NCBI GenBank assembly: GCA_029298735.1
Contig: JANSLP010000054.1
Coordinates: 1 to 64,000, forward strand
Direction: 5' to 3'
Source of the DNA: Ophiostoma sp. CBS 140.51
Lineage: Eukaryota; Ascomycota; Sordariomycetes; Ophiostomatales; Ophiostomataceae
DNA length: 64,000 nt
Program-made: the position numbers and the translations under genes
Shown here: one piece after another, positions 1 to 12,845 of the stretch
Layout of the letters: every line of letters begins with the position of its first letter
Numbering within the stretch: position 1 is the stretch's first letter
The notes under the pieces: model-generated
What the model saw: the letters and a program-made list of their open reading frames with translations, nothing else
Told to the model about the DNA's origin: nothing
Databases searched by the model: none

Positions 1-1766
1 ATCTTTCAGTCTTTTTTCTTTCTTCTTGCATGTTTCTGTCATAGCTCCGTAACCCACCCCCCCTCATGTACCTCATTCTCTTTTTTGCCTGTTTTGTTGA
101 TTTTTCTGCTTGTTTTTGTAGGTTCTGTTTCTATTTTGTAGCAATTTCTTATTTCCATCCCTTCATTCATGACGATATTGACGTCGTAATAACCCAAGCC
201 TTGCGTTCCACGAGATAATCTGTAACAAACCAAAACAGAGCAAGCGTAAGCGGAAAAGTAAATAAAGAAACAAAAGTTGACTGGAATGCAAAGTCTCCTC
301 ATTTCCCCTCCTTCCCCACAACCACCGAAACAACAAAGGAAAAAAAGGAGACACAATAGGAGGCAACTAGAAAAGGAGTGGAAAGTAAATAAAAACAACT
401 ACGCAGAGCGGGACTTAACGTAGCACAAAATTCAACAGACCAAGATTGAGTAAAGAGAAAACAATTTCCAAAAATTAAACTGTCCAAAGTATATTTTCCG
501 TCGCCGCTGGTCCGGTTATTTCCTGTCGGTGAGGACTGACGAAAAAAGACCAGGAAAGCCTCATCCGTTCGAGACTTTCTCTAAAGTAAACAACAAGTAA
601 ACGAGGTAAAAAGCAAACGCGACTATTGAGACACTGTATAAAATCAAGTAGAGACGAAAAAAGCAAACGCAGGAAAGCACATCTAAGATCGGGGGCGGTA
701 TAATCACCATCGTACAAGAGGTCCCACAACACAAGATATCCCCCCACCCATCGTTTCTCAAAAAATAATACATGACCTGGGAGTGAAAAGAGACAGATAA
801 AGAAAAGAAAAACAAGAACTTTTGAGAATCCGTTTTTTAGTTTCCCCCAAAACCGCCCACCGGCCCCGAAATAAAAGCAAAACATAAACACGCACGCAAA
901 ACATAAAAGCAGGCAAAAAAGAGCAAAACGAGACGAGACCTCACTCCTTTCCCCGTCGTGGAACAAGGAAAGAGAGTGAGGTAGAGATAATAGAAATAAG
1001 ACACCGAGAAGACCCAGTATTAGTGTTGTTTGTTGTTCCACCCTTCTTTGTAAAAAATCGTCGTGAACGCTCTTCGTAATGTTCCACCGTGGCAAGGCAA
1101 TCCAGTCCAGGGAAAAAGAGGAGGTAGATAGGTAGATAGAGAGAGGGCCGAGTAGAGTTTGTTGGTCGGATTGCAGTTGCCAAAATGTGGAAGACCAGGA
1201 AGTTGGGGTATCTCAAAAGAGAGAAAGAGGCAAAGAGAAGAAATGAAAACAGTCGGTGCTTCCCCTCTTCTATTTGCTGCGCAAAGAAAAGGAGAATTTA
1301 TGGGTATTGCACCATCCAGGTCTATATGGGTCCAGGACAGAAAAGGAAAAAAAAGATCCGCGGAAAAGAAAGAAAAAAGAAAAACTCCGTTTCCCCCTTT
1401 GGAAAAAAGGGGAAAAGCAAAAAAAAGACTGGAAAACGTTCCGGGGTATTGTTCCATGAATGGAAAAGAAGGGACTCCAAATGCGAAAACCAGATTATAG
1501 TAGTGGTAGTAGTACAGGTTGGGAAGACAAGTGTCGAGTTTGTCGCCCAAGGGGTATGTCTTTTTTTCTTCGTTTTTTCGATATTGAATTGGTTCGATCC
1601 TTTTTTTGTAGTTGGTCGATTTTGTGTTTTGTGTGTAAAGTGGAGAGGAAGAGGTGAGGATGGAGAGGGGTAAAGAGAAGGTGAAGTGAGGGGAGCAGAT
1701 ATCCAGGAGACACAGCAAATCACAAAAACGACGGGGACATTGATCCCTCCACCAGCACACACCCAT
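1..1766. other. Non-coding flank, left edge
   Basis: No supportable gene is seen in this stretch. The plus strand is largely A/G-rich from about 200 to 1000 and again from 1180 to 1480, with T-rich stretches near 1-150 and 1560-1640. Open frames here (for example minus-strand frames over 475-1095 and 1020-1766) are runs of Phe, Ser and Leu that follow from the purine bias; they lack a recognisable domain. The part next to 1767 is the 3' flank of the minus-strand gene 1767-3722. Confidence 0.6.
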
Positions 1767-3722
1767 CTATTGGGTGGGCTTGCGGAGGATGTCTTCGCAA
1801 TTGGCATCGAACCGGAGGTTCCAGAGACGAACCGACTGCATAAAGCGCTCGGTCTTCTCCATCTCGCGGTCGTGGCCAAACAGCGTCTCGACAAACTCAA
1901 TGCCGGCGTTCTTGCCCAGCTGTGACTTGTCGCGCTTGCCCGTGGTGCGGAGCATGGGGGCTTCACAGGTCTTGAGCAGCTTGCGGAGCTTGTCGGTCAG
2001 GCGCTCGCCCGAAATGATAAAGTCCTCCAGCATCTCACGGTTCTCCTTGGTGCGGACACGCGGCATCACTTCATCGGTGCGGCGGATCTTACCGGCCAGC
2101 TGGATAAGCAGAAGCCAGAGCTCACCTGCCACCTCGGAGATGGGCGAAGTCGAGCCATGGTGGTAAGTCGTCCAGTCGTAGATCCACTTGCCAAGGGAGT
2201 TGGCGTCGAACACACTACCCAGAAGCATGATGGGCTCCTCGGACGGGTCCCAGTTCTTCAGTGAGTAGCCGGCCGGAATGCGGTACTTCTTTGCGTCGGC
2301 CTCAGTCGCCCGGGGAGGCGGCGGCGTCGAAGTAGGTGCCGCTGCCGAAGACTTGCGAGCCGAAGACGCGTTGGCGGGAGGGTGGTAGTGCGAGCTGGAG
2401 GGGCGAGCCGTCTGAGGCCGGGCCGGCATAGGCATGGAGGTGGATGCACGACGGGTGTGGCCGTGACCGCCGGATGAGCCTGTGGGAGTGGTGCGCCGAG
2501 CCTCGGTGGCGTCGGTGAAGCGTGGCGATTCAAAACCGCGTCCGATGTCTTTCTCCACAAAACCGTAGCCGCCCTGTTCGAGATGGTGTATGTGGTTAGT
2601 CCCGTACACAACGTCATCGTAGTAGTAGTTGCGAGAAGAAGAGTAGTGGTCATCACGGTGATGCTTGCCACCGTGATAATACTGCTCCGGATAGTGCTTG
2701 TCGCTGCTACGAATGTAGTAGGACTGGCTCCGTTGCTGCTGCGGCTGCTTTCTCGTTCTCGACCGGGGAGGCAGCACGTAAGTGACGCCGTCGATCTTGA
2801 TGAGCTCGTCCTCGTCGGAGTCCCCAATGGAGTCTGAGGTCCGATAGTAGGAGAAGGAAGCGCTGCGTCGCTCGCGCCGAGGGGTGCGAGGACTGCTTGT
2901 TGCCCACGTGGTTGTAGTCGTCGTTGCCGACTTCTTCTGCGCCGAGCGCGATGAACTCACATTGGCTGTGGCGTAGTGGCCATCGCTCGTGTACCGCGGC
3001 GAGAAGGTCGGAGGCCGCGAAGAGGAGGTGTTGCCGGCGTATTCGTGGAAAACACCACCGCCACCGACGCTGCGGTCGGCCGCGAGGCCGGCCACACCGC
3101 CGGAGCTCATGTGGCGGAAATGCGCGCGCGTTGCTGGGCGCTGCGGTTGGCTGCCATAATAGTAAGTCGGACCGCGCGGAGAAGGCGTTGGCGACGGGCT
3201 GACGTACTCCTTCTTGTCGTAGTAGTAGTCCGCCGCGGGCGTGGACGCGTAGGGAGAATAGGACGCGTTCATGATGATTGCTGACTTTTCGTCGTCGTAG
3301 TGTTGGTGTTGTTGGTGGTGCTGTTGGCGATAATGCTGATCGTACGGTTGGGAGCTGTACTGATCGTAGTGGTCGGTGTATTCGATGTAGTTGCGACTCT
3401 TGCTGTAGGAGTTGTTGCCGGCGGCCGAGCTGAAGCGGCGCGAAGACGAGGACGACGGACGGTAGTAATAGGCGCCCGCGTCACGCGCCGTGTTGTTGGA
3501 GGGAGATGTATAAACTGCGGTTGAAGCTGTATGCCTATGTGAAGAGGATCTCTGTTGTTGGGGAGGAAGGGACTTGTTGGGCTTGGGGGAGAGGAACAGG
3601 AAAGGGATGATGCCCGAGAGAGAAGAGGAAGACTTGTGACGTCGTCGTCGCGGAGTCGAGGAAACAGAGGATGAAGCCGTTGTGGCGGAGGAGATCGGGG
3701 CCGTGGCCGTCGGTGCGGACAC
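1767..3722 (-). CDS. Low-complexity protein with conserved C-terminal domain
   Basis: One open frame of 651 codons without introns. Residues 1-480 are disordered and rich in Ser, Tyr, His and Arg, with Tyr/Gln/His runs near 110-145. Residues about 480-651 form an ordered domain beginning GYSLKNWDPSEEP, with a hydrophobic helix ELWLLLIQLAGKI and many charged helices; I recall this kind of C-terminus from conserved hypothetical proteins of Sordariomycetes but can give it no function. The start is the odd point: no ATG lies in frame until codon 151 (position 3272), yet the sequence upstream reads like a normal N-terminus (Ser/Thr-rich, then RRRRHKSSSSLSGIIP). The codon at 3720-3722 is GTG, preceded by ACC as in a good start context, and an in-frame stop lies about 140 bases further upstream. 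Either GTG is used, or the ATG lies in an unseen upstream exon, or translation begins at 3272. The C-terminal domain is unaffected by this choice. Confidence 0.75.
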   Translation of the reverse strand: MSAPTATAPISSATTASSSVSSTPRRRRHKSSSSLSGIIPFLFLSPKPNKSLPPQQQRSSSHRHTASTAVYTSPSNNTARDAGAYYYRPSSSSSRRFSSAAGNNSYSKSRNYIEYTDHYDQYSSQPYDQHYRQQHHQQHQHYDDEKSAIIMNASYSPYASTPAADYYYDKKEYVSPSPTPSPRGPTYYYGSQPQRPATRAHFRHMSSGGVAGLAADRSVGGGGVFHEYAGNTSSSRPPTFSPRYTSDGHYATANVSSSRSAQKKSATTTTTTWATSSPRTPRRERRSASFSYYRTSDSIGDSDEDELIKIDGVTYVLPPRSRTRKQPQQQRSQSYYIRSSDKHYPEQYYHGGKHHRDDHYSSSRNYYYDDVVYGTNHIHHLEQGGYGFVEKDIGRGFESPRFTDATEARRTTPTGSSGGHGHTRRASTSMPMPARPQTARPSSSHYHPPANASSARKSSAAAPTSTPPPPRATEADAKKYRIPAGYSLKNWDPSEEPIMLLGSVFDANSLGKWIYDWTTYHHGSTSPISEVAGELWLLLIQLAGKIRRTDEVMPRVRTKENREMLEDFIISGERLTDKLRKLLKTCEAPMLRTTGKRDKSQLGKNAGIEFVETLFGHDREMEKTERFMQSVRLWNLRFDANCEDILRKPTQ

Positions 3723-4427
3723 GGTCGCGATCGCGGCGGGAAAAAAGTGAAGTGAAATATGGAAGATGGAGAGAACAGAGATAGGAAATTCACGCCTGGT
3801 CGCGGGGCGCGAGAGAAGATGTAGAGAAGAGTGACACCAGTCACCTTGGTATGTGGTCGGTTAGAGGAGGGAGGGAAAGCCGTCGACTGTTGGAGAACAT
3901 ATCAAAGGATTTGGGGTGCCGTTTTGCAGGTGGAAACGAAACCAGTGAGGTTGGGGCTGTGGGAGCGGAGCGCGTGAAGATCCTCGAAAGTTCCGATGTT
4001 GTTCAGGAACGAGGAAAATTGGTCATCAAAAAGGATCGCGATGTCTCTTTCTGACGATTCTAGAAGGCACTGGATCGTTCGCTGGGCGAGTCCAGTTGGT
4101 GAAAATGCGTGCTGTGGTCGGTCGAACGACGGTGACGGAGACACGATGCTCGGTCAATGGACGGTTGTGAATGCGCTGCTGTGTTTGGGGTTCTGTTGGC
4201 GAGAAGCCAAGATGATGAGGAGGGAGAAGCAAAAAAGGGAAGGGAAAGAGAAAAATTCACAGGGTTGGGTGGGTTTGTCTTATTATGTATGCGTTAGTGA
4301 CGAGAAAAAAAGGGAAGGGGCACGCCGCGGTTTGGGCCTTCCGTGCAGAGAGGGAAGGTTCGAAGGAGAGGCCCCGTATTATTGTTAGGGGGGTGTGGAG
4401 GTGGTTGTGGTGGTTGGGAAGTGGAAA

Positions 4428-4439
4428 GGGGGGGGGGGG
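4428..4439. repeat. Homopolymer run of 12 G
   Basis: Twelve consecutive G on the plus strand inside an A/G-rich upstream region. Such runs are also places where sequencing length errors happen; no gene is affected. Confidence 0.9.
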
Positions 4440-7387
4440 CGTGGAAACGGAGACAGGGGGCGGCCAGAACACGTTAAAACAAGGATGCTAGCGGCTTGAG
4501 GAGACTTGGGTACTTGGGTACTTTGGGTGCCGCGTCGTGTGTGCGCCCTGAGCTGGGGGGTGCGTCTAGTACAGAAGTATCTTTTGGGAGGAAGCAAGAC
4601 GGTGGCTCTTGCTGTGTGTGCACTTTCTCTGAGGCCTTGTGAGTCGCTTTTGCCCGCGTGTTTGCCGTGAGTCGCTCTTGCCCGCTGGGTATTGATGAGT
4701 GTTCTGCGCCCTGTTCTCTGGGCTTCGCTGCGTTTGCTGCTTCTGTGTCGTTCCTTCCTGTTCTTCTGGATGTGCGCTGGCACGAGGAAAGAACGAACGA
4801 TCGAACTGAAATAATTGAAATAATTGTGACGGCCGCCAAAGATGCCAAAGACACCCAAAGATTAGTCACACTTTTTGCGACTCTTCCACATTTCCCAGCC
4901 ACGCGAGATGCCAGTTGCTCGCGCCGGGGAGAGAAGGGCACTATTCGCGGGCTCAGCGGGCCTGTCCTTCCCAATATGCGCTAACGAGCCAGTCCAGCCC
5001 TTTGATTGTTTTTGGTGTGTTTTTCTTGTTGTTCATTGGCTGTTCTTGACTGTCATTGGTTGGTTGGTCCTTCCGTTTCGACCGTTCCTGACAGTCAACC
5101 GTCTCTTGCCCTTCTGCGATTCGCTCCTTCTGTTTCCTTCTTCTTGTTCTTTCGCCTTCCAGTGCATGCAGCTTCTCAGCTTGCTAATGCTGCAGAGCAC
5201 AGCTGACTTGGTAGCGGAAGGTGCGAGAGGCAACCAGTGCAAACGAGGCAGTCGCGATGCACAGCAGCGACGACCACCAACTATTGGTGATTGCGACTCG
5301 GATTCGTGTTCGCAGTATTCTCGTTTTCTCTCTCTTTTCGGCTCTCTTTTCGGCTCTCCTTTCTTCTCTGTTGCCTCCCTTTTCTTTTTGAGCTTCCTTC
5401 AGGCTCTTTTCCAACACCCTGGCAAGAGGCAAGAGAGGCCCTCGTTTTTGGTAGCGTACCGTCCTGACGGGGGGCGGAGACCAAGGAAGAAGAGCGGGTC
5501 GATTTTTTACTGGAAAAGCTTGGGGCAAGTCGCTGGGAAAATGGGCAGCAAATTTCCGCAGGCTTGGTGTGGAAAGTGAGTGAAGCTGACCCCTGCGAGC
5601 CCTGGAAGCTGGCAAGAGCAGGGCAAAACAGGGCACTGCAAAAAAAATAAAATAAAAATCGGATTTTTTGGGTCTGCCCACAGGCCTGCTCAGTGTGAGT
5701 CCTGCGAGCACTTTGCGACCGGGATGCGTCGATCGGATTCCTTGTCGATGGAGTATTGGAGTATTTTTGATGGAGACAAATTCAGTGACTCTTGGGTTTT
5801 TGGGTCTCTTTGGGGACCTTTGCGTGCAACTGCCAATTTACCGAATCCCAGTCGAAGCGAGATTGGGGTGAGTTCCTCCCGAGGTTTCTTCGCAGAGAAG
5901 GAGAGAAGGTCAGAGAAAGCAGAGAAAAGGGCCTCAAAAGGTGAAAGTCAAAGAGGATGCAAGAGGTCGCGGGTCCGGGCAGCTTCTTCCTAGCCTTGTT
6001 TTGTTGTTTGTTGTTGTTTATTTTCTGGCTGCTCTGACTTTTCTGTTGCTTTCTTTTTGCTGCCTTGAAAGAGGGTCTCTGGACGAAAGAGTGCACGTCC
6101 GATGCTCCGTGCTGGATTGGTCGGTGATGGCCGGTTTCGAGTTGCGGCGATCGCAGCCTCCAAGGAAATAAATGGAGGATGGCTGCCTATTTGTTGTCGC
6201 TCTCGAAAACAGCCGGTCTTCCTGGCGCAGCCGTTGAGCGTTGATTATGGGGACTATGCTTGTGAGACGAGGCTTTGATAAAGACGTAAGTGGTGCCCCA
6301 TCATGATATTTATATGCCTGAATTGTGACAGCCAAAATCAGGCGGCGACACTGACGAGTCCTGATGGCGACAAGAATCATCTTAAAGAGTCACAAGATCC
6401 AACAAGTCGTGAGACTACCTCCTCTTCAAGGAACAGATCGCGATGCACGGCGATACACATGAAGATATGCCCAGATATCGCCATGGAAAAGTAAATGTGA
6501 ACCAGCCTATCATCTTGCGACATGGCTCAACTGAAAGAGGGAGCCGTGAATGGAGATTGGTTGAGATTGGTCGACAATGCACGCGAGGCAGCGAGACAAG
6601 CAAAGAAGGCCGAGGCTGCGACAGCGCTGACGTCGTCACTTGCATTCTTGGGACTCTTGGGGAATCTCGGAGAGACGTTAGGCCCCTGCAGTGGGAATCA
6701 GTAGCCTCAGTGCGCCCTCCTTCTGTAAGTTTGCCACACCTTAATGCCTTTTTGGCCACTTCAACCGTTGTTTCCAGCAGGCACCCGTCCCTGTCAGCGG
6801 CAAAAATGCAGCAAAAGCAGACACCGACCTGCTGGACGCCGGGCTTCCGGGCAATGTCTTTTTGAATGCGATTCGCTCCTTCCCGTTCCAGACGTGACTC
6901 CGGACGAAACACACATACACACCAAACTCGCGGAAGGGAGGGAAGGAAGAACAGAAGGGAAGGCGTGCACCTGAAGTGACACAGAAATCGACAATCGCCA
7001 GCCGTGCTTTCCTTCCACACGGAAAAGATGTCTCTCACTTTTCGCCTCCTATCCCGCCCTTTCCGTCTTTGATTCGCGGGCACCTTTTTAGTGCGGCACT
7101 TGCGAGCACTAACACGCCCTGGCGGCCTTTTTTGGTGGAAGTCTCAAAAAGTCTTTCACACCAGCCACGCCATTTTGTGATATCCCATCATCTTGAATCA
7201 TTTGGTGATAATACAACGACGTATTTCTTTCCGCCTCGAGCGTTTCTAAATGCAGCCAGTGGCTCTCGATATCTATCCCTTGTCCGTGAAGAAACGCACG
7301 CACATGGTCATGACGCACATTCCCGGTGGAGGTCGGGCGGAGGGGGGAGGTTTGGGGTGAGGAAGCTGTCCATCTTTTGTATCTAAC

Positions 7388-7420
7388 CAGGCCAGGACGG
7401 GTCTGGGCCAGGCCTGGCCG
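7388..7420. repeat. GGCC-rich palindromic patch
   Basis: Contains a perfect 14-base palindrome GGCCAGGCCTGGCC at 7406-7419, preceded by a second CAGGCCAGG copy at 7388-7396. Similar GGCC-rich patches recur at 12725-12845, 15051-15078 and 15171-15215, always in non-coding DNA. Function unknown. Confidence 0.6.
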
Positions 7421-10400
7421 TGAAGCCAAGCGAAGGAAAAAGAGGACGTGTGACCACTGAATAAGCCAAGCCAATGACGAGTTGAAAGCACTGTAGTGTG
7501 GTATTCCACAGTACCAACCTTGCCTAAAATCGACAAGAGACAAGAGAAGTGAGGAAAGTGAGGAGGTGATAGAATACCTGAGAGGTAGCAAGAGGTTCTT
7601 CCAAAGTGATGCGTCTTTTTTTGTTCCCATGTTCCTTCTGCATCAACGGCAATAAACTTGATTACGTGCACGATACTATCCAGAAGAGATAAAGCGGGTT
7701 GCGACACGAGCAATCCGCAGACTTCGAATAATTACATGGGTAGTTAAAAGGCTTGTCGATGTTGGAAATGAAGAAAAGAGGCTGCGCAAATGGGGAGGAG
7801 AGGATCCCCAAGGGTCAACAGGAAAGAACTCAACGTCATAGCCGTTATGCATTGTCGATTTTGGGGATAATCCAGGGTGCTTTTCTGTCAATTTTCCTTG
7901 GTCGCAATGCTCCGTTATCGATGTTCGCTTTGATGCAGGTGCAGGGATCCCATGAGGGCATGGAGGGCCATGAGGGGGGAACCGTCCAGGCGATCCAGAG
8001 CCTGGGACCACCCAGAAGCAAGGAGAGGAGAAGTACACGAAATAAAAAGCATGGCTGGTGGGTGGTTCGCTCGCAATGGTGGAGGCGTTTGGGACACAAG
8101 CACACCAGTGCAAAATGGGTAAAAAAGGACAAAAGGGAAAGGGGAAAGAGGACCACGATGTGCGCTAAAAAGCGGAGAGCATGGTCGCAGGATGGATAGT
8201 TGTTGCGTCCGTCGATGGGCAACCTGCAGGAGAGAATGCCAAAACAGGAAGTCAGAGGGCATGGCAAGCATGGGGAAAGCATGGAAGATGGACGGCAGAA
8301 GGCTGGAAGTGGTTTCGCGAGAGAGAATCTGTGAATTTGTCCGGGGTAAAAACCTGCAAGGCAATCTCGTCCCATCTTTTTTTCTCTTCCTGTCTTCTTG
8401 TTCTCACCCTCCATCTCTGTCCAATCAATTTATTCGTGCTGAGAGAGACGTGAAAATTGTTCCGTGTACCGTACCAGTCTTTCCCGTTTTCATCTTCAGT
8501 TTACCCGGCCAAGAGGAAGGCTCCAAGGCCAAAACGGCCAGACGCCAGGATTTGATTGGAACAGAGTACACGATTGAAGTCTTGCACTCTGTGACGAAAG
8601 TACTTTAGATTCGTTCGAGACAAGCACGAGTCGTGTGAGACTTTTGAGTTGGCCCGCTCAATGCTGTAGATGGTCCGTGATCACTGGCTGCCTGCTATCA
8701 AGGAACCTTCCATAATCCCCAACTTTGCTAGATCGTATGGCCGTGAAAAAAACAACCGCTTTCCTGCCCAGGTAACGGCACTTACGAAACACGCCGATTT
8801 TATCAAAGCGAGGCAGCAATACGACGTCTACCAGGCAGCCTTCTCGGTCTCCTTGTGATTGTACATCGTAGTTACGATATGTTTCTTCTTGATATGGAAC
8901 CGGGTCTTCCGTTCTGGAAAGCGAAGGTGAGAAGTACGGGGCGTGCACGGATTTATTATCAACTCTGTACTCTCTCGAGATGAACGCGGTACAGTTGCGT
9001 TGTACAGGGTACTCACGAGAGGCGAGACATACGGCGTACACCAACGCCATCGTGGGCCTGTGCACTTGCACGCGCCGCAATGAAAGTGGCACGCACAAGT
9101 TGAACAAATGTCTCTCCCAGCCACAAAAGGAAGTGTACGTTGCCATCTTTTTCGCGAACCAAAATAAAGAGGCAAAGTGTACGAAATACAGAGTTAGCAA
9201 CGAATGGGAGTATTTCCATGGTCAAAGTACGGAGGAGCATCCTCCTCCGAAGTCGAGGCCCGGCATCCCCTGAAAACGAAGAAACAGCTGAGCCATTTGT
9301 TTCCATCCCATCTTTAAAATTGAATGGCCGCGTACTTCGCATACTGGAGCCAACGATGGCAAAGAGAATGACTTGCATGCACATTTGCTGTACCTCACTT
9401 TTGCGGCCTTGTTAACCAGGTAAAAAGAAACAAAAAGACGCAACTAACTGCCTGAGGCCTGCAAATAGAGATGATGCCGCCTTTCTACAACGGCGTATGG
9501 TCTTCCTATTGTATCTTCATTTACTGTTATCCGCTGCTGGTGTCTATTTACAGGCCGTCTGTCACGCAGACTTTTCTTGTGTGTACAGCCGACTTCTCCG
9601 TTATTTAATCTATCGGTCCCCGGACCAGGTGAGCAAAAGTAGAAAGAGAAGACGGGATGCAACAGCGGCAAGGGAAAGCAGTAATTAAAAAAGGCGAGAG
9701 AGAGAAAACGGCACACGAGAGTAAACATGGCGCGGTATGAAAACTCTTCACCTTTTGTGAACCGAACAGTCCCGTCCCATGGACCGCAGGCCCGGACCAA
9801 ATATTGACACCGCGACTCGACAAGACAGCAGGGACAATGACTCAAACTTTGACTCCAAGTACTCCGTAGAATTGTTGGTCTCGCAAAAGGAGCAAACGGT
9901 CAAGGAGGATGCTTGCCTTTTTGTGCGATGCGAAGACATAAAGTATATGACGAAGGCGCTGTATGTGTAAGACAGGCAGCCAAAGAAAAAAACACGGGTC
10001 CACTGATAATAAACGTTGGCGATGTTGATAGACGGAAAGTAAAAATCAACGAGGCGGGCTGGCGGATGACGGTACAACGGAGCACAGAAAGGAGAGAAGA
10101 CAGTAGGGATGGCTCGGTCTCTTTTTTGAGAAGGAAAATACGTCAAAAGTACAGGGAATGCTAGCCTCAAATCCAGGCCTTGGAGGAGGTTGCAAACAAA
10201 AAAGGCTCGTCGAGGGACGGGATCACTGGATAAAAGGACTTGAAGGCCTGTGCCGTAGAGGCAAAGAGAGAGAAAGAGAAAGAATTTGACGGGCGAAGAC
10301 CGACTTGGCTGACTCGTACTCGCCAATCAAAGCCTTCACCTTGACCTTTTCCTCTTCACCTGGACGAGCTGGGCCCCTGCCTCCTGCTTTTTGTGTGTAA

Positions 10401-12724
10401 GACAAGTGGTCACAAAATAGATGGAATAGATGGGAAACGAATGGCGCACAAGGAACATGAGAGAGACACGAGCAAGACACACGGGCGCCACATTGCGAGG
10501 GTAACACAAGGAAAACAAAGTGCAATACGGTGTCACGAGAGGAGACGATCAGTCAGAACAGTTGTATCGTGTTGCAGTCTTGTCTGTAAAACGTCTCTTT
10601 TACCGCTCTCAGCCTCCCCTTCACCGTATTCTGTTCTCCTTTGGAATTACCAGCCCCGTGTTGCAACTCGACCACCGTTGCACACGGCACGAGTGGATGA
10701 GGATGGGAGGAAAAGAAAAATCTCAAACGGCACGGCCATCTTTGGTTGACCAACAGGCTCGTTTCCTTTCTCAGTGTAACCTGCATGCACCTAGACTGGA
10801 AGGGAATGGTCGACTGAAAACAGAAGTTAAATGGAAGAAAAGAACACGATGCAAACAACAGAAACTGCCGCCGTCTGCATGATATATGATGTCGAGATGA
10901 CCTGCAGAAGAAACAATCTGGAATTAGGACAGTTGGTGCACTAGCTCGGGGTTGACGGTCTTTACTCGCAGTGGACTCAACGCGATTCTGTCAGTTTTTC
11001 CAAGACATCTGTTAGCACGCGCATCTTCCCGTCGCGTCCTGTCAACGCCCGTCAAAGTTGTCCCGTTTGCTTCGTTCTTGCTTCCGTTCGGCAGTGGCAA
11101 GCGGCAATAAACGTTGTAGCACTCGCAAAAATCAAAAGAAAATGCAGAAGAATAAGAGAAACACAGAAGACGAATAACGCTGAAGGTCACCAAAAGAGGC
11201 ATCCAACGACCACTCTCCTCGGCCCCTAACTCGTCACCCTCTTTCAGCTGGCCTGGCCCCGGAGAGTCCCGCCCAGAGTAGCCTCCCCGCTTGAGGCAAT
11301 GGTCCCTCGTGGAAAGACGGCGGCAGTGTGTGGTCTGCGTGTTTGACATCGTATTCACCAGTGGTGATTTGCCAGCCCGTCTTTTCAGAGTCCCCCCTTT
11401 TTCTTTGTGCTGCTTTCGCGGCCCCGTCCCGTCTTCCGTGTTCTGTAGTCTGGCAGTCCGTCGTTTTTTTAGTGGGTAAGATACATTGCTCACCGAGAGA
11501 AGTACATTCACCATCCGTTTTGCCTCCGTTTTTGTTTTGTCACCCTCTAATCTTCCCTTCTTTCCCCCAACACTGGCACGCGTCTCTTGTCTCTGACCAG
11601 ATCGACGCGCACCCAAAGTGTCGGTGAGTCTCGAAATATGTAAGGCTCAAGCCGTGTCCAAGCACGAAAAGCGATCAGAATAGTTTGCCCGCAGAAGAAG
11701 AAAAGAAACACACAAAGAAGGAAAGAACAAGAAACGCAACACGGTGAGAGGAGGTCCCTTTTTGTGAGGGGCGTGTGATTTCTGGCAAACAGACACAGGA
11801 TCCACCTTGACAAGAAGTATCTTTTTCAGAGCCATCTTGTCGTCTTGTGTCTTCTCATTAATTTGTGAAGGCAGCACATTTTGTGCCCCCTATTTTGTTC
11901 TCTCATCGTTCTCTCCCTTTTCCCTTTTTGCTTCTTTCCTTTCCTGTTTGTCGATTAGTGCACCGTCTTGTCTGCCACACCCCAACGGGCCCCCTAGACT
12001 AGCGCCCATAGTGGAGCCGGGCCAAACAGCGAGAAAGAAGTGAAAAGACCAAAAATGGGAAATGGAAAAGGAATGGAAAATGGAACAAGCGGGACCCTCG
12101 GTATCCCAGCGCAGTGGCCTGGCAGGGATGTTACGAGGGAGGAGGAAGGGAAAGAAAATAAGACACTCGGTAATGGAGGATAATTCAGAAGGCAGAGAAC
12201 AGGGAAGGCAACGTAGAGACGAGAAAAATCGTGAAGAAGAGTCATTTTCGTGGTTTAAATTATTATTGTTATTCCTCGCAGTCACAGCATATCCCTTCAT
12301 TCTGATGAAGAGAACGAAAGAGAGAGCGACAAAAAAGAAGGAAAACAAAAAAATGCCACAGCGCCCAAAATACCAAGGAACGGAATTGCGCCGAGAAAGT
12401 GACCCCGGCTTGTCGCCCTTCCTTTGCGCCTGCACCCTTCCACCAAAAGAGAAGAAAAAAGGAAGAAACGCGGTACGAGATATTCGTACACGGGTATGAG
12501 TGCTGCGTCCTATTTTGCCCTGGTCGCAGTAATACACACACTATGAACATTCAAAACAACAATCATCGGCCAAGTAAACACGGGCACCAAAAAGTTATCC
12601 CAACAAACTTCAGTTGGCCTCACAAAGGAGATTGTTTTCCTTGTGTCTTTTTTTTTGGCCCCTTGCCTTGTCTGGAAACTCTTCTCGTCTTTGCTTCTTC
12701 CTCTGTTATTATTTACGGCCGGCA

Positions 12725-12845
12725 CAATAGCAGGGGCCAACAGGGCCAGGCCACAGAAGAAGAAGAAAAAGATACTCTGTCCGGACTATGGGCAAGGGCA
12801 GCCTGGCCGTGGCCCTTGTTGTGGCCCTGGCTGAGCCCTGGCCGT
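12725..12845. repeat. GGCC/CCTGG-rich imperfect inverted repeat
   Basis: Two patches dense in GGGCCAGGCC-like and TGGCCCTGG-like words (about 12733-12756 and 12808-12843) lie in roughly inverted orientation around an A/G-rich spacer, so a hairpin with imperfect arms is possible. Nothing coding is seen here. Confidence 0.4.

Noticed and set aside
8588..8602. tRNA B-box-like word GTTCGAGAC
   Set aside because: The flanking bases cannot form a T-stem and no acceptor or anticodon arm is found upstream.
10924..11616. 230-codon minus-strand frame
   Set aside because: No domain, charged and repetitive composition set by local purine bias, no splice structure or start context that stands out.
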